64,000 bases of DNA from Clostridium sp. MCC353 (GCF_018785315.1 NZ_WQPN01000127.1:1-64000); one strand, 5' to 3'. Counted from the first letter of the stretch, positions 1 to 9,051 are shown. Notes: generated by a model from the sequence alone, not told the origin. A program made the numbers and translations.

Positions 1-1
1 A

Positions 2-1801
2 GAAGCCGGAAATGTATTATCCGGAACCATCGCGGGAGACGGAAGCCTGGTGCTGAAAGTATACTTTAAACAGCAGTTCAGCGTAACCTATGAACCGGGA
101 ACCCAGGGAACCTTTAAGGCTGAGACCACAGAGAACCTGGATTACAACACGGCAACCCCTGGATTTAAGGGAACCACAACAGGAAACGCCGGATACACCT
201 TCGCAGGCTGGGAGCCTGAGGTTGCGGATACGGTAACGAAAGATGCCGTCTATGTGGCCCAGTGGACAGCCGATGAAGATACCGAGTATAAGGTAGAGTA
301 CTACTATGAAAATGCGGGAGTATACGCAGATACAACCGAAGAGTATACGAAGAAAACCGGAACGACCGGAACATTGGCCGAGGTAACTGCCAGCGATAAG
401 ATCCCGTCAAAAGAGGGTTATGTATATGACGGAGAAGCCGGAAATGTCTTATCCGGAACCATCGCCGGAGACGGAAGCCTAACCTTTAAGGCTGAGACTA
501 CAGAGAACCTGGATTACAATGCGGCGACCCCGGAGTTTAAGGGAACCGCAGCAGGAAACGCTGGATACACCTTTATGGGATGGGCGCCTGAGGTCGCGGA
601 TACGGTAACGGAAGATGCCGTATATACAGCCCAGTGGGCGGCCAACGAAGATACCGGGTATAAAGTAGAGTACTACTATGAAAATGCCGGAACATACAGC
701 GGCACAGCCGATGAATATGCTTTGAAGCGGGGAACTACAGACACCCTGGCAGAAGCAGATGCAGCCGATATGACCCCGGCAAGAAGCGGATATATCTATG
801 ACGGAGAAGCCGGAAATGTATTATCCGGTGTGATTAAAGGGGACGAAAGCCTTGTATTGAAGGTATACTTCAAACAGCAGTTCACGGTTAAATACCAGCC
901 CGGAACGCACGGAACCTTTAGCGAACAGACCTATGATTCCCTGGGGTATGGCGATGCAACTCCTGGATTCAACGGCCAGATCACAGGAGCTGCCGGATAT
1001 GAATTCGGCGGCTGGACACCGGCGGTTACAGCCCAGGTTACACAGGATGCAGTTTATGTGGCAACCTGGAACACAAAAGATTCTACAAAATATACGGTAG
1101 AATTCTATTACCAGAGCCAGGGAGCTTATCCTGCGGCTGCCAGCAGCGCTCAGGTGAGAAGCGGCAGAACGGACGAGAAAGCGGCTGTTACCGATGCTGA
1201 TAAGTCCCCGGCAGCAGGCTATATTTTGGATACTGCGGCATCCAATGTATATGAGGGAACCATTGCAGGAGACGGAAGCCTGGTATTGAAACTTTACTTT
1301 AAGCAGCAGTTCACGGTAACGTATGAACCGGGAACCCGCGGTACATTTGGGGTACAGATTCACAGCGGTTTAAGCTATAATGATAAGACGCCTTCCTTTA
1401 ACGGAAGTACAACAGGTTCAGGACGTTATGTATTTGACGGCTGGAATCCTGTGGTAGCGGATACTGTGACAGGCAATGTTACCTATGTGGCACAGTGGCG
1501 TTATGCAGGACCTTCCGGCGGCGGCGGTGGCGGCGGCAGCACCGGCGGCGGCCCCAACTACAATGCATCGGGAAGCAGTGACGGTCCGGGAGCAGCAGTA
1601 ACGATTCCTCCGTCAGAAGTTCCCATGGCGGATGTGCCGGATACCAATAATATGACGGTGATTGACGACGGATTAGTTCCGTTAGCGGCGCTGCCTAAGA
1701 CTGGAAACCGTACAGGCGCGTCAGGCTGGATGCTGATCTTATCCGGTTTACTGCTTTCCGCCTATACGATTGTGGCTAAAAAGAAGGAAGAAGAGAATTA
1801 A
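2..1801 (+). CDS. LPXTG-anchored repeat surface protein, 3' part
   Basis: The reading frame is open at the left window edge, so the N-terminus and signal peptide are missing. What remains is a series of about 75-residue units of the InlB B-repeat (Listeria-Bacteroides repeat) type, each with a GYxFxGW motif and ending in VYVAQW, alternating with a YKVEYYYEN-type MucBP-like segment. After the repeats comes a glycine-rich linker (about residues 500-520) and a classic sorting signal: LPKTG, a hydrophobic stretch, then a KKKEEE tail. A sortase would therefore fix it to peptidoglycan; such repeats are found in adhesins. The second unit lacks about 21 residues present in the others (see findings). 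The function of the missing N-terminal part is unknown. Confidence 0.9.
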   Translation, partial: EAGNVLSGTIAGDGSLVLKVYFKQQFSVTYEPGTQGTFKAETTENLDYNTATPGFKGTTTGNAGYTFAGWEPEVADTVTKDAVYVAQWTADEDTEYKVEYYYENAGVYADTTEEYTKKTGTTGTLAEVTASDKIPSKEGYVYDGEAGNVLSGTIAGDGSLTFKAETTENLDYNAATPEFKGTAAGNAGYTFMGWAPEVADTVTEDAVYTAQWAANEDTGYKVEYYYENAGTYSGTADEYALKRGTTDTLAEADAADMTPARSGYIYDGEAGNVLSGVIKGDESLVLKVYFKQQFTVKYQPGTHGTFSEQTYDSLGYGDATPGFNGQITGAAGYEFGGWTPAVTAQVTQDAVYVATWNTKDSTKYTVEFYYQSQGAYPAAASSAQVRSGRTDEKAAVTDADKSPAAGYILDTAASNVYEGTIAGDGSLVLKLYFKQQFTVTYEPGTRGTFGVQIHSGLSYNDKTPSFNGSTTGSGRYVFDGWNPVVADTVTGNVTYVAQWRYAGPSGGGGGGGSTGGGPNYNASGSSDGPGAAVTIPPSEVPMADVPDTNNMTVIDDGLVPLAALPKTGNRTGASGWMLILSGLLLSAYTIVAKKKEEEN

Positions 1802-1844
1802 CAGCAGAAATCACCCACGGTGATAAAATTTAACAGCAAAGCAC

Positions 1845-1890
1845 AGCAGCCTGCGTCAGATACTTTTTATCTGACGCAGGCTGTTGCTTT
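1845..1890 (+). terminator. Rho-independent terminator
   Basis: A stem pairing AGCCTGCGTCAGATA with its complement around a CTTTTTA-like loop, followed by T-rich sequence, 45 bases after the surface-protein stop codon. Confidence 0.85.
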
Positions 1891-1918
1891 CTTTGAAAAT
1901 AACCGATATAATTGTAAC

Positions 1919-1960
1919 AACTCAGGCGGCTGATCTTCCTGACCCAAAAGGCCGGTCAAG
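1919..1960 (+). repeat. dispersed short repeat, copy 1
   Basis: Shares the core ATCTTCCTGACC and its flanks (CAGGCGGCT before, CAAAAGGCCGG after) with the segment at 9823-9868. Both copies can form a hairpin between the CGG and CCG flanks. Role unknown. Confidence 0.4.
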
Positions 1961-2028
1961 GAGCACTGGATGTCCGTCCGATGCGAAAACTGCGTTAAAG
2001 ATTATACGTTACAGAATGGAGCTGAACT

Positions 2029-2709
2029 ATGGGATATAAAATACTGTTGTTTGATTTAGACGGGACATTGCTGGATTTTGATGCCAATGAAGCCGATTCT
2101 CTGAAAAAGTTGTTTGAATCCAAGGGCCATCCGTTTACAGATGAAGTCCGCCGGACCTACCATTCCATCAATTCCAGATTATGGTCAGACTATGAGAAGG
2201 GGAAGATCGGCCAGCCGGAGGTGCTGAATACAAGGTTCGCTGAAACCATGGCCTGTTTTGGAGTCTCTGCAGATGGTGAGGAGTGGGAGCGGAGGTACAG
2301 GGAACTTTTGGGTAACGGCGCCCAGTTGATTGATGGAGCATTGGAACTCTGTCGCCTGCTTTCTGCCTCCCACCGGCTGTTTGCGGCCACCAACGGAGTG
2401 ACAAAGACCCAGCTTAGGAGATTGGAACTGTCGGGGTTGTCTCCATTTTTTGAAGGTGTATTTACTTCCCAGGACATCGGTATTCAAAAGCCGGAGAAGG
2501 CTTTTTTTGAGCATGTTATGAGCCGCATAGAAGGTTTTGACCGCAGGGAGGCGTTAATGATCGGAGATTCCCTTACAACCGATATAGCCGGAGGAAATGG
2601 AGTGGGAATTGATACCTGCTGGGTGAACCTGAAGGGAAAAGATGCTGACGGCGCAGGATGCACTTATATGGTCACCAGCTTAGAAGAGCTAATCCCCCTC
2701 TGCGGATGA
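2029..2709 (+). CDS. YjjG-family HAD phosphatase (pyrimidine 5'-nucleotidase type)
   Basis: A 226-residue haloacid-dehalogenase hydrolase. The nucleophile motif DLDGT is at residues 9-13, the second motif is AATNG, the lysine of motif III lies in QKPEKAFF, and the acidic motif IV is GDSLTTDIAG. Length and the inserted helical cap match the YjjG (TIGR02254) group, which dephosphorylates nucleoside monophosphates including modified pyrimidines; that is family knowledge and the substrate here is not proved. It stands alone after a terminator. Confidence 0.85.
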   Translation: MGYKILLFDLDGTLLDFDANEADSLKKLFESKGHPFTDEVRRTYHSINSRLWSDYEKGKIGQPEVLNTRFAETMACFGVSADGEEWERRYRELLGNGAQLIDGALELCRLLSASHRLFAATNGVTKTQLRRLELSGLSPFFEGVFTSQDIGIQKPEKAFFEHVMSRIEGFDRREALMIGDSLTTDIAGGNGVGIDTCWVNLKGKDADGAGCTYMVTSLEELIPLCG

Positions 2710-2801
2710 GAATCTTTAATAAATCGTAAGTGTTTCTTTTGGGTTTTCCTGTGGTCTGATAAGGGGAGTTTGTTTTATAATAGAAGCAGGAGGTGAAGCC
2801 C

Positions 2802-3728
2802 GTGAGAAAAACCGTGAAATTACTGACAGCCGTTGTGCTTCTGTCACTCAGCGCATCTATGGTGTCCTATGCCGGAAGCTGGAAGCAGGATGAGGAGAAA
2901 AAGAATATGTATGGCCCTGAAAACCAGGCGGAAGTGAGCAGCTGGTGGTATCAGGAAGACGATGGAAGTTATCCTGCCCAGTGTTGGAAACAGATCGGAC
3001 AGAAGTGGTATTATTTTAATCAGGACGGCTGGATGCTTCAGGACACGATCACACCGGATGGAAAAAAGGTGGATGAAAGCGGCGCATGGGTGCCCGGATT
3101 TATCCAGTCATATCCGGTTGAAATCGGATATAATACCCAGCCTCCCCGCTTCAGCCACGGGAAGGAGAACGGCGTAACATTTACATCTCCCGAGATAATC
3201 GGAGATATTTTAACAGGCCTGGACCAGATAACACTGGAGCCATTGGATGAAAACTATGATGTCAGCTCCGTTGGAATGGTTACGGTGCTCACATTGAAAT
3301 TTACGGACGGAACCAGCCAGGAGATCCACTATTCCGGATCCTATTTGGTGACCGGAGATAAAAAATACAAGATGGCGGATAAAAATGAAGCTTCTGTCAA
3401 TGCTGTTCTCTACCAGTCCTATGCGAAAAAGCTGAAGGCTGAAGGGTATGAATCCACTCCGTTGGGAACTGTGGACAACATTAAAAAGGAAGACAGCGGC
3501 TGGGAACTCAGTTTCCGCCTGAACTGCCGATATGAATTAGGTGACGGGGACACCACCGGGATAACCTATCAGGTAAAACGCGGGGAGGCCCCGGTACTGG
3601 ACGCAGCCGGAGACCATTGGATGGTTCTCCACTCCGGTGATCAGGTTCAGGTTATCTATGACAGCAGTGAAAATGGAGAGCTGACTGCAAAAGCCATATT
3701 GATAACAGAACATGCTAAAAATTATTGA
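2802..3728 (+). CDS. exported protein with choline-binding-type wall repeats
   Basis: The GTG at 2802 is chosen because AGGAGG at 2788-2793 sits 8 bases upstream; the earlier in-frame GTG at 2793 overlaps that site. The 308-residue product begins with a signal peptide (RKTVKLLTAVVLLSLSASMV, then AYAG-like cleavage) followed by one pair of cell-wall-binding repeats (SWWYQEDDGSYPAQ, GQKWYYFNQDGWM). The remaining 230 residues are not recognised. It is likely a wall-associated protein. A TATAAT-like -10 lies near 2775-2780. Confidence 0.8.
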   Translation: MRKTVKLLTAVVLLSLSASMVSYAGSWKQDEEKKNMYGPENQAEVSSWWYQEDDGSYPAQCWKQIGQKWYYFNQDGWMLQDTITPDGKKVDESGAWVPGFIQSYPVEIGYNTQPPRFSHGKENGVTFTSPEIIGDILTGLDQITLEPLDENYDVSSVGMVTVLTLKFTDGTSQEIHYSGSYLVTGDKKYKMADKNEASVNAVLYQSYAKKLKAEGYESTPLGTVDNIKKEDSGWELSFRLNCRYELGDGDTTGITYQVKRGEAPVLDAAGDHWMVLHSGDQVQVIYDSSENGELTAKAILITEHAKNY

Positions 3729-3773
3729 GAAACAATCCCGCTTGAAGAAGATGAGCCCGGAAAAAGGCCAAAA

Positions 3774-3815
3774 CAAAAGACCGTATGAATGAACAATACG
3801 GTCTTTTGTCTTTTA
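3774..3815 (+). terminator. Rho-independent terminator
   Basis: CAAAAGACCGTAT (3774-3786) pairs with ATACGGTCTTTTG (3796-3808), followed by TCTTTTATT. Confidence 0.9.
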
Positions 3816-3991
3816 TTATAAATTAAAAAATTAGGGGGGCTGTTTAACCGGCCAAAAGAGTGACATGACATTACTAAGGTCTTTTGACATTTCCTATTGT
3901 AACGGCTTTTGAACCGGAATGGAAGGGGTTAGGCCGCTCTTTAACGATTTTTTTATGGTATGTTAACAGTTTATTTATAGGACAGGAGAAA

Positions 3992-4726
3992 ATGAAAAGA
4001 AAGCACATATTGATTTTACACGGATGGATGCATTCGGCGGCCCGCTATGAGCGGCTGAAGGATGCGCTGAAAGGATATGAGACCACATGTTATGAGTTTC
4101 CGGGGTTTGGAGACAGCCCGGCAGTATTTAAACAGCTGATTCTGGATTGTTATGCCAAAGAGCTGGCCTGTTATCTCAAATCCCATGAAACGGATGTGAT
4201 CATCGCCCATTCCATGGGAGGCGCGGTGGTTTTAAGGGCGCTGAACCGTTTTTTACCCAAGAAGAAATATACGGTAATTTTGATCAATCCGGCTTACGGC
4301 GGAGTGCCCAAACTGCTGCCCGCGCTGTTTTTGCTGCCTTTGGTATGGGCGGGAATCTGGATACTGCGCCTGCTGCCTTATGGAGTTTCAAAACGGATTT
4401 ACCGGCTATTGTCATTGGCCACCATTAACCGGAGTCAGGATATGGATGAGCTGATCTGTCTGGATGCGAAAAAAGGGGATCCTCTGACAGCGGCACTTCT
4501 TTTGGCGGAAATGGCCGTGGATCCTTTTCGGACCGGGCCTGTAAAAAGCCATGTGTTCCTGATCGTCAGCGGTAAAGACCGGGTTTTGTCCCGCAGATCC
4601 ATGAAGAGGCTGAGACAGGATCTGGGCGGCTGTCCATGGGTGAGCTACCCACAAATTGGCCACACTCCTGTATTGGAAGCTTTTGAACATCTGGCCGGGG
4701 ATATCAGGAAGATTGCCGGCAGTTGA
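3992..4726 (+). CDS. alpha/beta hydrolase
   Basis: A 244-residue cytosolic hydrolase. The start ATG at 3992 follows AGGAG (3984-3988); the reading frame extends further upstream but has no ribosome site there and the extra residues do not resemble the fold. The motifs seen are HGWMHSA (oxyanion region), HSMGGA (nucleophile serine in GxSxG) and GHTPVLE (catalytic histidine). The small size and sequence suggest the RBBP9/YdeN-like or general esterase group. The substrate cannot be assigned. Confidence 0.75.
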   Translation: MKRKHILILHGWMHSAARYERLKDALKGYETTCYEFPGFGDSPAVFKQLILDCYAKELACYLKSHETDVIIAHSMGGAVVLRALNRFLPKKKYTVILINPAYGGVPKLLPALFLLPLVWAGIWILRLLPYGVSKRIYRLLSLATINRSQDMDELICLDAKKGDPLTAALLLAEMAVDPFRTGPVKSHVFLIVSGKDRVLSRRSMKRLRQDLGGCPWVSYPQIGHTPVLEAFEHLAGDIRKIAGS

Positions 4727-4747
4727 ATGGAGATTAAAAGGCAATAA

Positions 4748-4785
4748 AAAACCAGCGCATGGGAAAATGACATGCGCCGGTTTAA
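4748..4785 (+). terminator. probable terminator
   Basis: AAACC-GCGCATG pairs with CATGCGC-GGTTT with one bulge on each side; only a short T run follows. Confidence 0.5.
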
Positions 4786-4899
4786 AGAAGAATTATTACA
4801 TAAGATATTTTAAGGAAACGCATTGGATAAATCAAGTAGTTGCTTAAAAATTAACAAAAAATTAGCGGAAAAACGAGGAAAATCAGGCACAAAAAATAC

Positions 4900-4927
4900 T
4901 TGCAATTTTTGCCATATCACTTATAAT
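4900..4927 (+). promoter_or_regulatory. sigma-A-type promoter
   Basis: TTGCAA (4900-4905) and TATAAT (4922-4927) are separated by 16 bases. It drives the MATE gene after crossing the hairpin at 4943-4976. Confidence 0.7.
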
Positions 4928-4942
4928 AAGGTGTAACTTTTA

Positions 4943-4978
4943 ACGTCAGATGATGATTACCGTGATCTGGCGTTTTTG
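4943..4978 (+). terminator. leader terminator (possible attenuator) before the MATE gene
   Basis: ACGTCAGAT (4943-4951) pairs with ATCTGGCGT (4965-4973), followed directly by a T run. It lies between the promoter and the MATE start, so most transcripts would end here unless read through. Confidence 0.65.
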
Positions 4979-5021
4979 TATGAAACAGTTTGCTATTTAA
5001 ACATATTGAGGAGATACCGTT

Positions 5022-6344
5022 ATGACAAATGATATGACCTCCGGCAGCCCGGCCCGTCTGATTATACGCTTTATGATCCCCATGTGCCTGGGAAATATAT
5101 TTCAGCAATTTTATAATTTGGCGGATTCCATCATCGCCGGCCGATTTATCGGAGTGAACGCCCTGGCTGCCATCGGAAGCACAGGTTCCTTGATTTTCCT
5201 TGTGATCGGCTGGCTCAACGGACTTACCAGCGGTTTTGCGATTTTAGTTGCGCAGTGTTTCGGCGCTAAAAAATATGATAACATGAGGCATTATATGGCC
5301 ATGTCCGTCTACCTCTGCCTGGCCTTTGTGGTAGTGATGACGGTGGGGCTGATGGCATTTAATTACCCAATCCTCAGGATGATGAATGCGCCGGAAGATA
5401 TTATTGGCGATATCGGAGGCTATATGGCGGTTATTTATGCAGGCCTGGCTGTTACGGCGGCTTATAATGCGCTGGCGGCGGTATTGAGGGCCCTTGGCGA
5501 CAGCAAGTCCCCGCTGTATTTCCTGATTATTTCCGCTATAATCAATGTAGTGCTGGACATTGTATTTATTGTATCCCTGGATATGGGGGTTGTGGGCTGC
5601 GGGTATGCGACCGTAATCGCCCAGGGCATCTCAGCCCTGCTCTGCCTTATTTACATTGGGAAGAAATTTGAAATCCTGAAATTGAAAAAAGCGGATTTCC
5701 GTTTTTCCTGGGCCAGCATAGGACGGCTTTTGGGACTGGGAATCCCTATGGGGCTTCAGTTTTCCATCACTGCAATCGGGACCATAATTGTACAGGGAGC
5801 TGTTAATATCTATGGCGCGGTGTATATGGCCGGATTCTCGGCAGCAGGAAAGATACAGAATATTGTATCCACTGTATTTGTTTCCTTCGGCGCTACCATT
5901 GCAACCTATGTGGGCCAGAACCGGGGAGCAGGCAAGATTGAACGGGTGCATGAAGGCGTCAAAAAAACCCAGATCATGATTCTGATCTGGAGTGTGGCCA
6001 TGATTGGGGTGATCCATTTCTGGGGAACCTATTTGATAAGGATTTTTATATCAGGATCTCAAACGGATGTGATTGAAGCGGCCAGAGTTTATTTCAGGAC
6101 AGTGGCCTGGTGTTATCCCCTGTTAGGGAGCATATTCCTTTACCGCAATGCGCTGCAGGGGCTTGGGTACGGCCTGGTGCCCATGATGGGAGGCGTATTT
6201 GAGCTGATTGCCAGGGCTGCGGTGATCATGGTGGTGTCCGGGAAGGTCAGTTTTGCCGGTGTCTGTTTTGCAGATCCCATGGCCTGGATTGCGGCATTAA
6301 TACCGATAGTTCCTTACTATTTTTATAAAATTCGCAAAATATAG
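5022..6344 (+). CDS. MATE family multidrug/cation antiporter
   Basis: A 440-residue membrane protein with about twelve hydrophobic segments. The N-terminal half has PARLIIRFMIPMCLGNIFQQ and YNLADSIIAGRFIG, hallmark MATE (NorM/MepA-like) sequence. It exports cationic drugs or metabolites in exchange for sodium or protons by family analogy. A ribosome site GAGGAG lies 8 bases before the ATG. The gene is monocistronic, behind a promoter and leader hairpin that could limit its expression. Confidence 0.9.
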   Translation: MTNDMTSGSPARLIIRFMIPMCLGNIFQQFYNLADSIIAGRFIGVNALAAIGSTGSLIFLVIGWLNGLTSGFAILVAQCFGAKKYDNMRHYMAMSVYLCLAFVVVMTVGLMAFNYPILRMMNAPEDIIGDIGGYMAVIYAGLAVTAAYNALAAVLRALGDSKSPLYFLIISAIINVVLDIVFIVSLDMGVVGCGYATVIAQGISALLCLIYIGKKFEILKLKKADFRFSWASIGRLLGLGIPMGLQFSITAIGTIIVQGAVNIYGAVYMAGFSAAGKIQNIVSTVFVSFGATIATYVGQNRGAGKIERVHEGVKKTQIMILIWSVAMIGVIHFWGTYLIRIFISGSQTDVIEAARVYFRTVAWCYPLLGSIFLYRNALQGLGYGLVPMMGGVFELIARAAVIMVVSGKVSFAGVCFADPMAWIAALIPIVPYYFYKIRKI

Positions 6345-6406
6345 TGTACATTTTGCTCTGAAAGCTTTATAATTATTGAAAACAATAAAAATGAGAGGTG
6401 ATAGGT

Positions 6407-6742
6407 ATGAAGATTATTTACGCAATCGTAAGTTCTGACGATGGTACCAGGGTGACGGATGTGCTGAATGAACATCATTTCAGTGTTACAAAGCTGGCAA
6501 CTACCGGAGGATTCCTGAAAAAGGGCAACTCCACACTGATGGTAGGTACAGATGATGATAAAGTAGATGAAGCGATCGAACTGATCAAGGACACCTGTGG
6601 AAAGCGCCAGAGAATCACCTGCAACGTTCCTGCGCCTAATATCGGATCAATCTCAGCCGGATACATGATGATGCCTATGACTGTAGAGCTTGGCGGAGCC
6701 ACAATATTTGTTACAGATGTAGAACGTTTTGAGAAAATATAA
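6407..6742 (+). CDS. cyclic-di-AMP receptor, PII-like (PstA/DarA)
   Basis: 111 residues. The ATG at 6407 is used because AGAGGTG (6394-6400) is its ribosome site and the in-frame GTG at 6398 overlaps that site. The protein begins MKIIYAIVSSDDGTRV and contains TTGGFLKKGNSTLMVG and GGATIFVTDVERF, matching the DUF970 family shown in Firmicutes to be trimeric PII-like c-di-AMP binders. The downstream effector is unknown. Confidence 0.9.
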   Translation: MKIIYAIVSSDDGTRVTDVLNEHHFSVTKLATTGGFLKKGNSTLMVGTDDDKVDEAIELIKDTCGKRQRITCNVPAPNIGSISAGYMMMPMTVELGGATIFVTDVERFEKI

Positions 6743-6745
6743 TAA

Positions 6746-6771
6746 CAGCCGGCTTTTATAAGCCGGTTTTG
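6746..6771 (+). terminator. Rho-independent terminator
   Basis: CCGGCTT (6749-6755) and AAGCCGG (6760-6766) around TTAT, then TTTT. Confidence 0.85.
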
Positions 6772-6879
6772 TGAAGAGAAGCCGGTTACCTGATTCAGCC
6801 TTTGGCGATTTAGGGGGCCGGTTTTCTATTTTACCGCAGAAAAAGATATTAATTGTTCGAAAATGAGAGAATAGGTGAC

Positions 6880-7219
6880 TGTTCACAGCCCACGCTGGCG
6901 GACCCGGCCTGACGGCCGTGCCGCTTTGCAGGGCTCCACCTTCCGCCGTTTGAACTCATAGTTTCGGCCAGGACAACTCTAAGACCGGAAGGGGATAGAA
7001 ACAAGGGGACCGATGACATTCATCGAGAAGTCCTGAAGGCCTTCTCGATTCAGGTCCTCTGAAAATCTGACTTTGAAGGTCAGATTTTCCCCCTTATTTC
7101 TATCCCCTTCCAGTCTAAGAGTTGTCGATGGCCTGCAAAAATCGTTCAAACGGCGGAAGGCGGAGCCCCGCAAAGTGGCACGGCCGTCAGGCCGGGTCCG
7201 CCAGCGTGGGCTGTGAACA
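6880..7219. repeat. long inverted repeat with structured centre
   Basis: The left arm (6880-7008) and right arm (7089-7219) are near-complementary over about 130 bases, with a few mismatches and one diverged patch around 6955-6970. The 80-base centre holds two further perfect hairpins (7022-7049 and 7062-7088). The outer 75 bases of each arm contain a GC-rich block found again at 28105-28180. No open reading frame in it looks genuine. Confidence 0.9.
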
Positions 7220-7263
7220 ATAATGAGAATAGTCTGAAAATAATAAAAATGCAAAAAAGAGTA

Positions 7264-7292
7264 TTGACAAATGCAAGGCTATTGGATATAAT
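7264..7292 (+). promoter_or_regulatory. consensus sigma-A promoter
   Basis: TTGACA (7264-7269), 17 bases, TATAAT (7287-7292): a perfect consensus pair. No protein-coding gene follows. Confidence 0.85.
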
Positions 7293-7298
7293 AAAGAC

Positions 7299-7745
7299 AA
7301 CAAAAAGAAATACAAAACAAAATCTAAACAAGGAGGTACGGACCACCAAAATATTAAGCTTCGTTTAGTTTATTACTTGAATAAACTGAACAATAGGACA
7401 AACCAATCTACCAAAGCAAAAACAAAAGAGAATCAAATCTAAGATTTGTTTATCGAATGAAATACGAAATGGATCGTTTGGTGATATGACGAGAAAGTAT
7501 TGCTGGTGCGATAAGAAATTTCGAAAAGCTAAAGATAACACTTAGAAAAAAGATGTAAAAGAAAAAAGATTCAAAAAGGTAATAGCAGAGGTAAATGGAA
7601 AAACTGAATAAAGAAAATGTACATATCAACAAATGATAAGACGATGTACAGCATACTAAAGAATTGTGAGGTATTACTCCAATGGACGAAATAGTTTGAG
7701 AACGAGTATCGAAGGTAATAATTAATCGATACTCGTTCTTATTTT
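7299..7745 (+). ncRNA. candidate structured non-coding RNA, about 445 nt
   Basis: This purine-rich stretch runs from a consensus promoter to a strong terminator and has no plausible coding frame: AAGGAGGT at 7330 is not followed by a usable start. Local hairpins include AGTTTATT/AATAAACT near 7367-7390, CAAATCT/AGATTTG near 7434-7448 and TGTACAT/ATGTACA near 7618-7650. I cannot match it to tmRNA, RNase P, 6S or SRP RNA. The large ornate RNAs of Firmicutes are an alternative but were not tested. Confidence 0.55.
7698..7745. terminator. bidirectional Rho-independent terminator
   Basis: GAACGAGTATCGA (7700-7712) pairs perfectly with TCGATACTCGTTC (7726-7738). T-rich sequence follows on the plus strand; on the minus strand it lies just after the histidine kinase stop. 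Confidence 0.9.
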
Positions 7746-7755
7746 GTTTCTGCAT

Positions 7756-9051
7756 TTACTTGATGGGCAGGCGGAGGATAAAACGGGAACCTCCGGCGGC
7801 GCCGTCAGTAACGGCAATAGAACCGTTATGGAGCAGCATCAGTTCTTTGGCGATGCTGAGCCCCAGCCCATAATGCTGTTTGTTGTTTCTCGAATCATCA
7901 GCCCGGTAAAAGCGTTCGAATACGTGTTTTTTTAATTCATCGGGTATTCCGCAGCCTTCATCCTCCACCCCTATGATGAGGCTGTTTTTTTTGTGGTTCA
8001 ATTCAGCCTGTATCCTTATGGTTCCCTGGACGGGAGAATAAGTCATGGCATTGTCCAAAAGAATGGTGAACACCTGCTGCAGGCGCTGTTTATCGCCCCT
8101 GACATGGGGCAGGGGAGTTTCCGGCAGCAAGAGATCCAGTTTTAACCCCTTTTCCTGGCAAAGCGGCTCAAAACACTCGTAGATGTCAATGAGCAGCGTG
8201 TCCATATCCAGACTTTCCGGATGGAAACTCCAGGTTCCGGTATCCGCGGAAGCTAAGAGAAGCATGTCATTGATCAGATGAGACATGCGGCAGCATTCAT
8301 TGTCAATGTTTTTCAAAAACTGTTCCTGCCGGTCCGGGGCAGCGGTAACGGCCGATAAACTGGAACGGATAACCGAAAGAGGGGAACGTAGTTCATGAGA
8401 GGCGGCGGCAATAAATTCGTTCTGTTTTTTTCTGCTCTCCTCAATGGGTTTTAAAGATCTTCCCACAAAGAACCAACTGACTGCAAAAAGGCCTGCAATG
8501 CCCGCAATTTCCAAAAACAGCAGGAAAAACCGCTGCTTATACAGGCTGGAGGCGGCCGGGTCCTGATAAGATAACAGGGTCAGGCTTTGGAATCCCTTCT
8601 GGGAGGGGAAAACCAGGACAGAGGCATAGTATGTGTCATTGAAGTCTCCGGAAACCGTAAAAACAGAACTGCGGAGAAAGGAAGAGGATACCGGCGCGCG
8701 TTCGGTACTGATCCCTTCCGAACGCGCATATTCCCAGGCGCGGTCAATCAGGACGGCGCGGCCGGTCAATGGCTGCCAGCTTCCATTATACAGGAGAGGG
8801 AAACCATTATCTTCAATATGTATGATCAGCCCGTTTCTGCTTTCTGTTTTGGAAAGCCAGGTCCAGTCTATGCCTGTTCCCGATTGGATACGGGAAGTGA
8901 TGTTTAAGATGTTATTCTGAAAATTGTCCAGATTCTTTTTTTGGGCGTCTTTGGCGCTGACTAGCAAAACTCCGATCACAACCGCAGTCAGGATCAGGCC
9001 GGTGGTGACGGTATAGAGCGCGGTTAGCTGCCGCCGCAGTTTTTTTATCAT
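7756..9051 (-). CDS. sensor histidine kinase
   Basis: 431 residues. A membrane segment lies near residues 12-32 and a second near 177-197, framing an extracytoplasmic sensor of about 140 residues. Then come a short linker, the HisKA box ASHELRSP (phospho-acceptor His219) and a HATPase_c domain with DNAMTYSP (N box), DEGCGIP and GLGLSIAK. It overlaps the response regulator gene by 4 bases, so the two are translationally coupled. Divergent orientation to the solute-binding operon suggests it controls that operon, which is an inference. Confidence 0.92.
   Translation of the reverse strand: MIKKLRRQLTALYTVTTGLILTAVVIGVLLVSAKDAQKKNLDNFQNNILNITSRIQSGTGIDWTWLSKTESRNGLIIHIEDNGFPLLYNGSWQPLTGRAVLIDRAWEYARSEGISTERAPVSSSFLRSSVFTVSGDFNDTYYASVLVFPSQKGFQSLTLLSYQDPAASSLYKQRFFLLFLEIAGIAGLFAVSWFFVGRSLKPIEESRKKQNEFIAAASHELRSPLSVIRSSLSAVTAAPDRQEQFLKNIDNECCRMSHLINDMLLLASADTGTWSFHPESLDMDTLLIDIYECFEPLCQEKGLKLDLLLPETPLPHVRGDKQRLQQVFTILLDNAMTYSPVQGTIRIQAELNHKKNSLIIGVEDEGCGIPDELKKHVFERFYRADDSRNNKQHYGLGLSIAKELMLLHNGSIAVTDGAAGGSRFILRLPIK

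Noticed and set aside
821-1363. 180-codon minus-strand frame in the surface-protein gene
   Set aside because: Antisense shadow of the repeat domain with no ribosome site or recognisable content.
7450-7755. 101-codon minus-strand frame
   Set aside because: Low-complexity Phe/Ile/Ser product in AT-rich sequence, overlapping the terminator and lacking a ribosome site.
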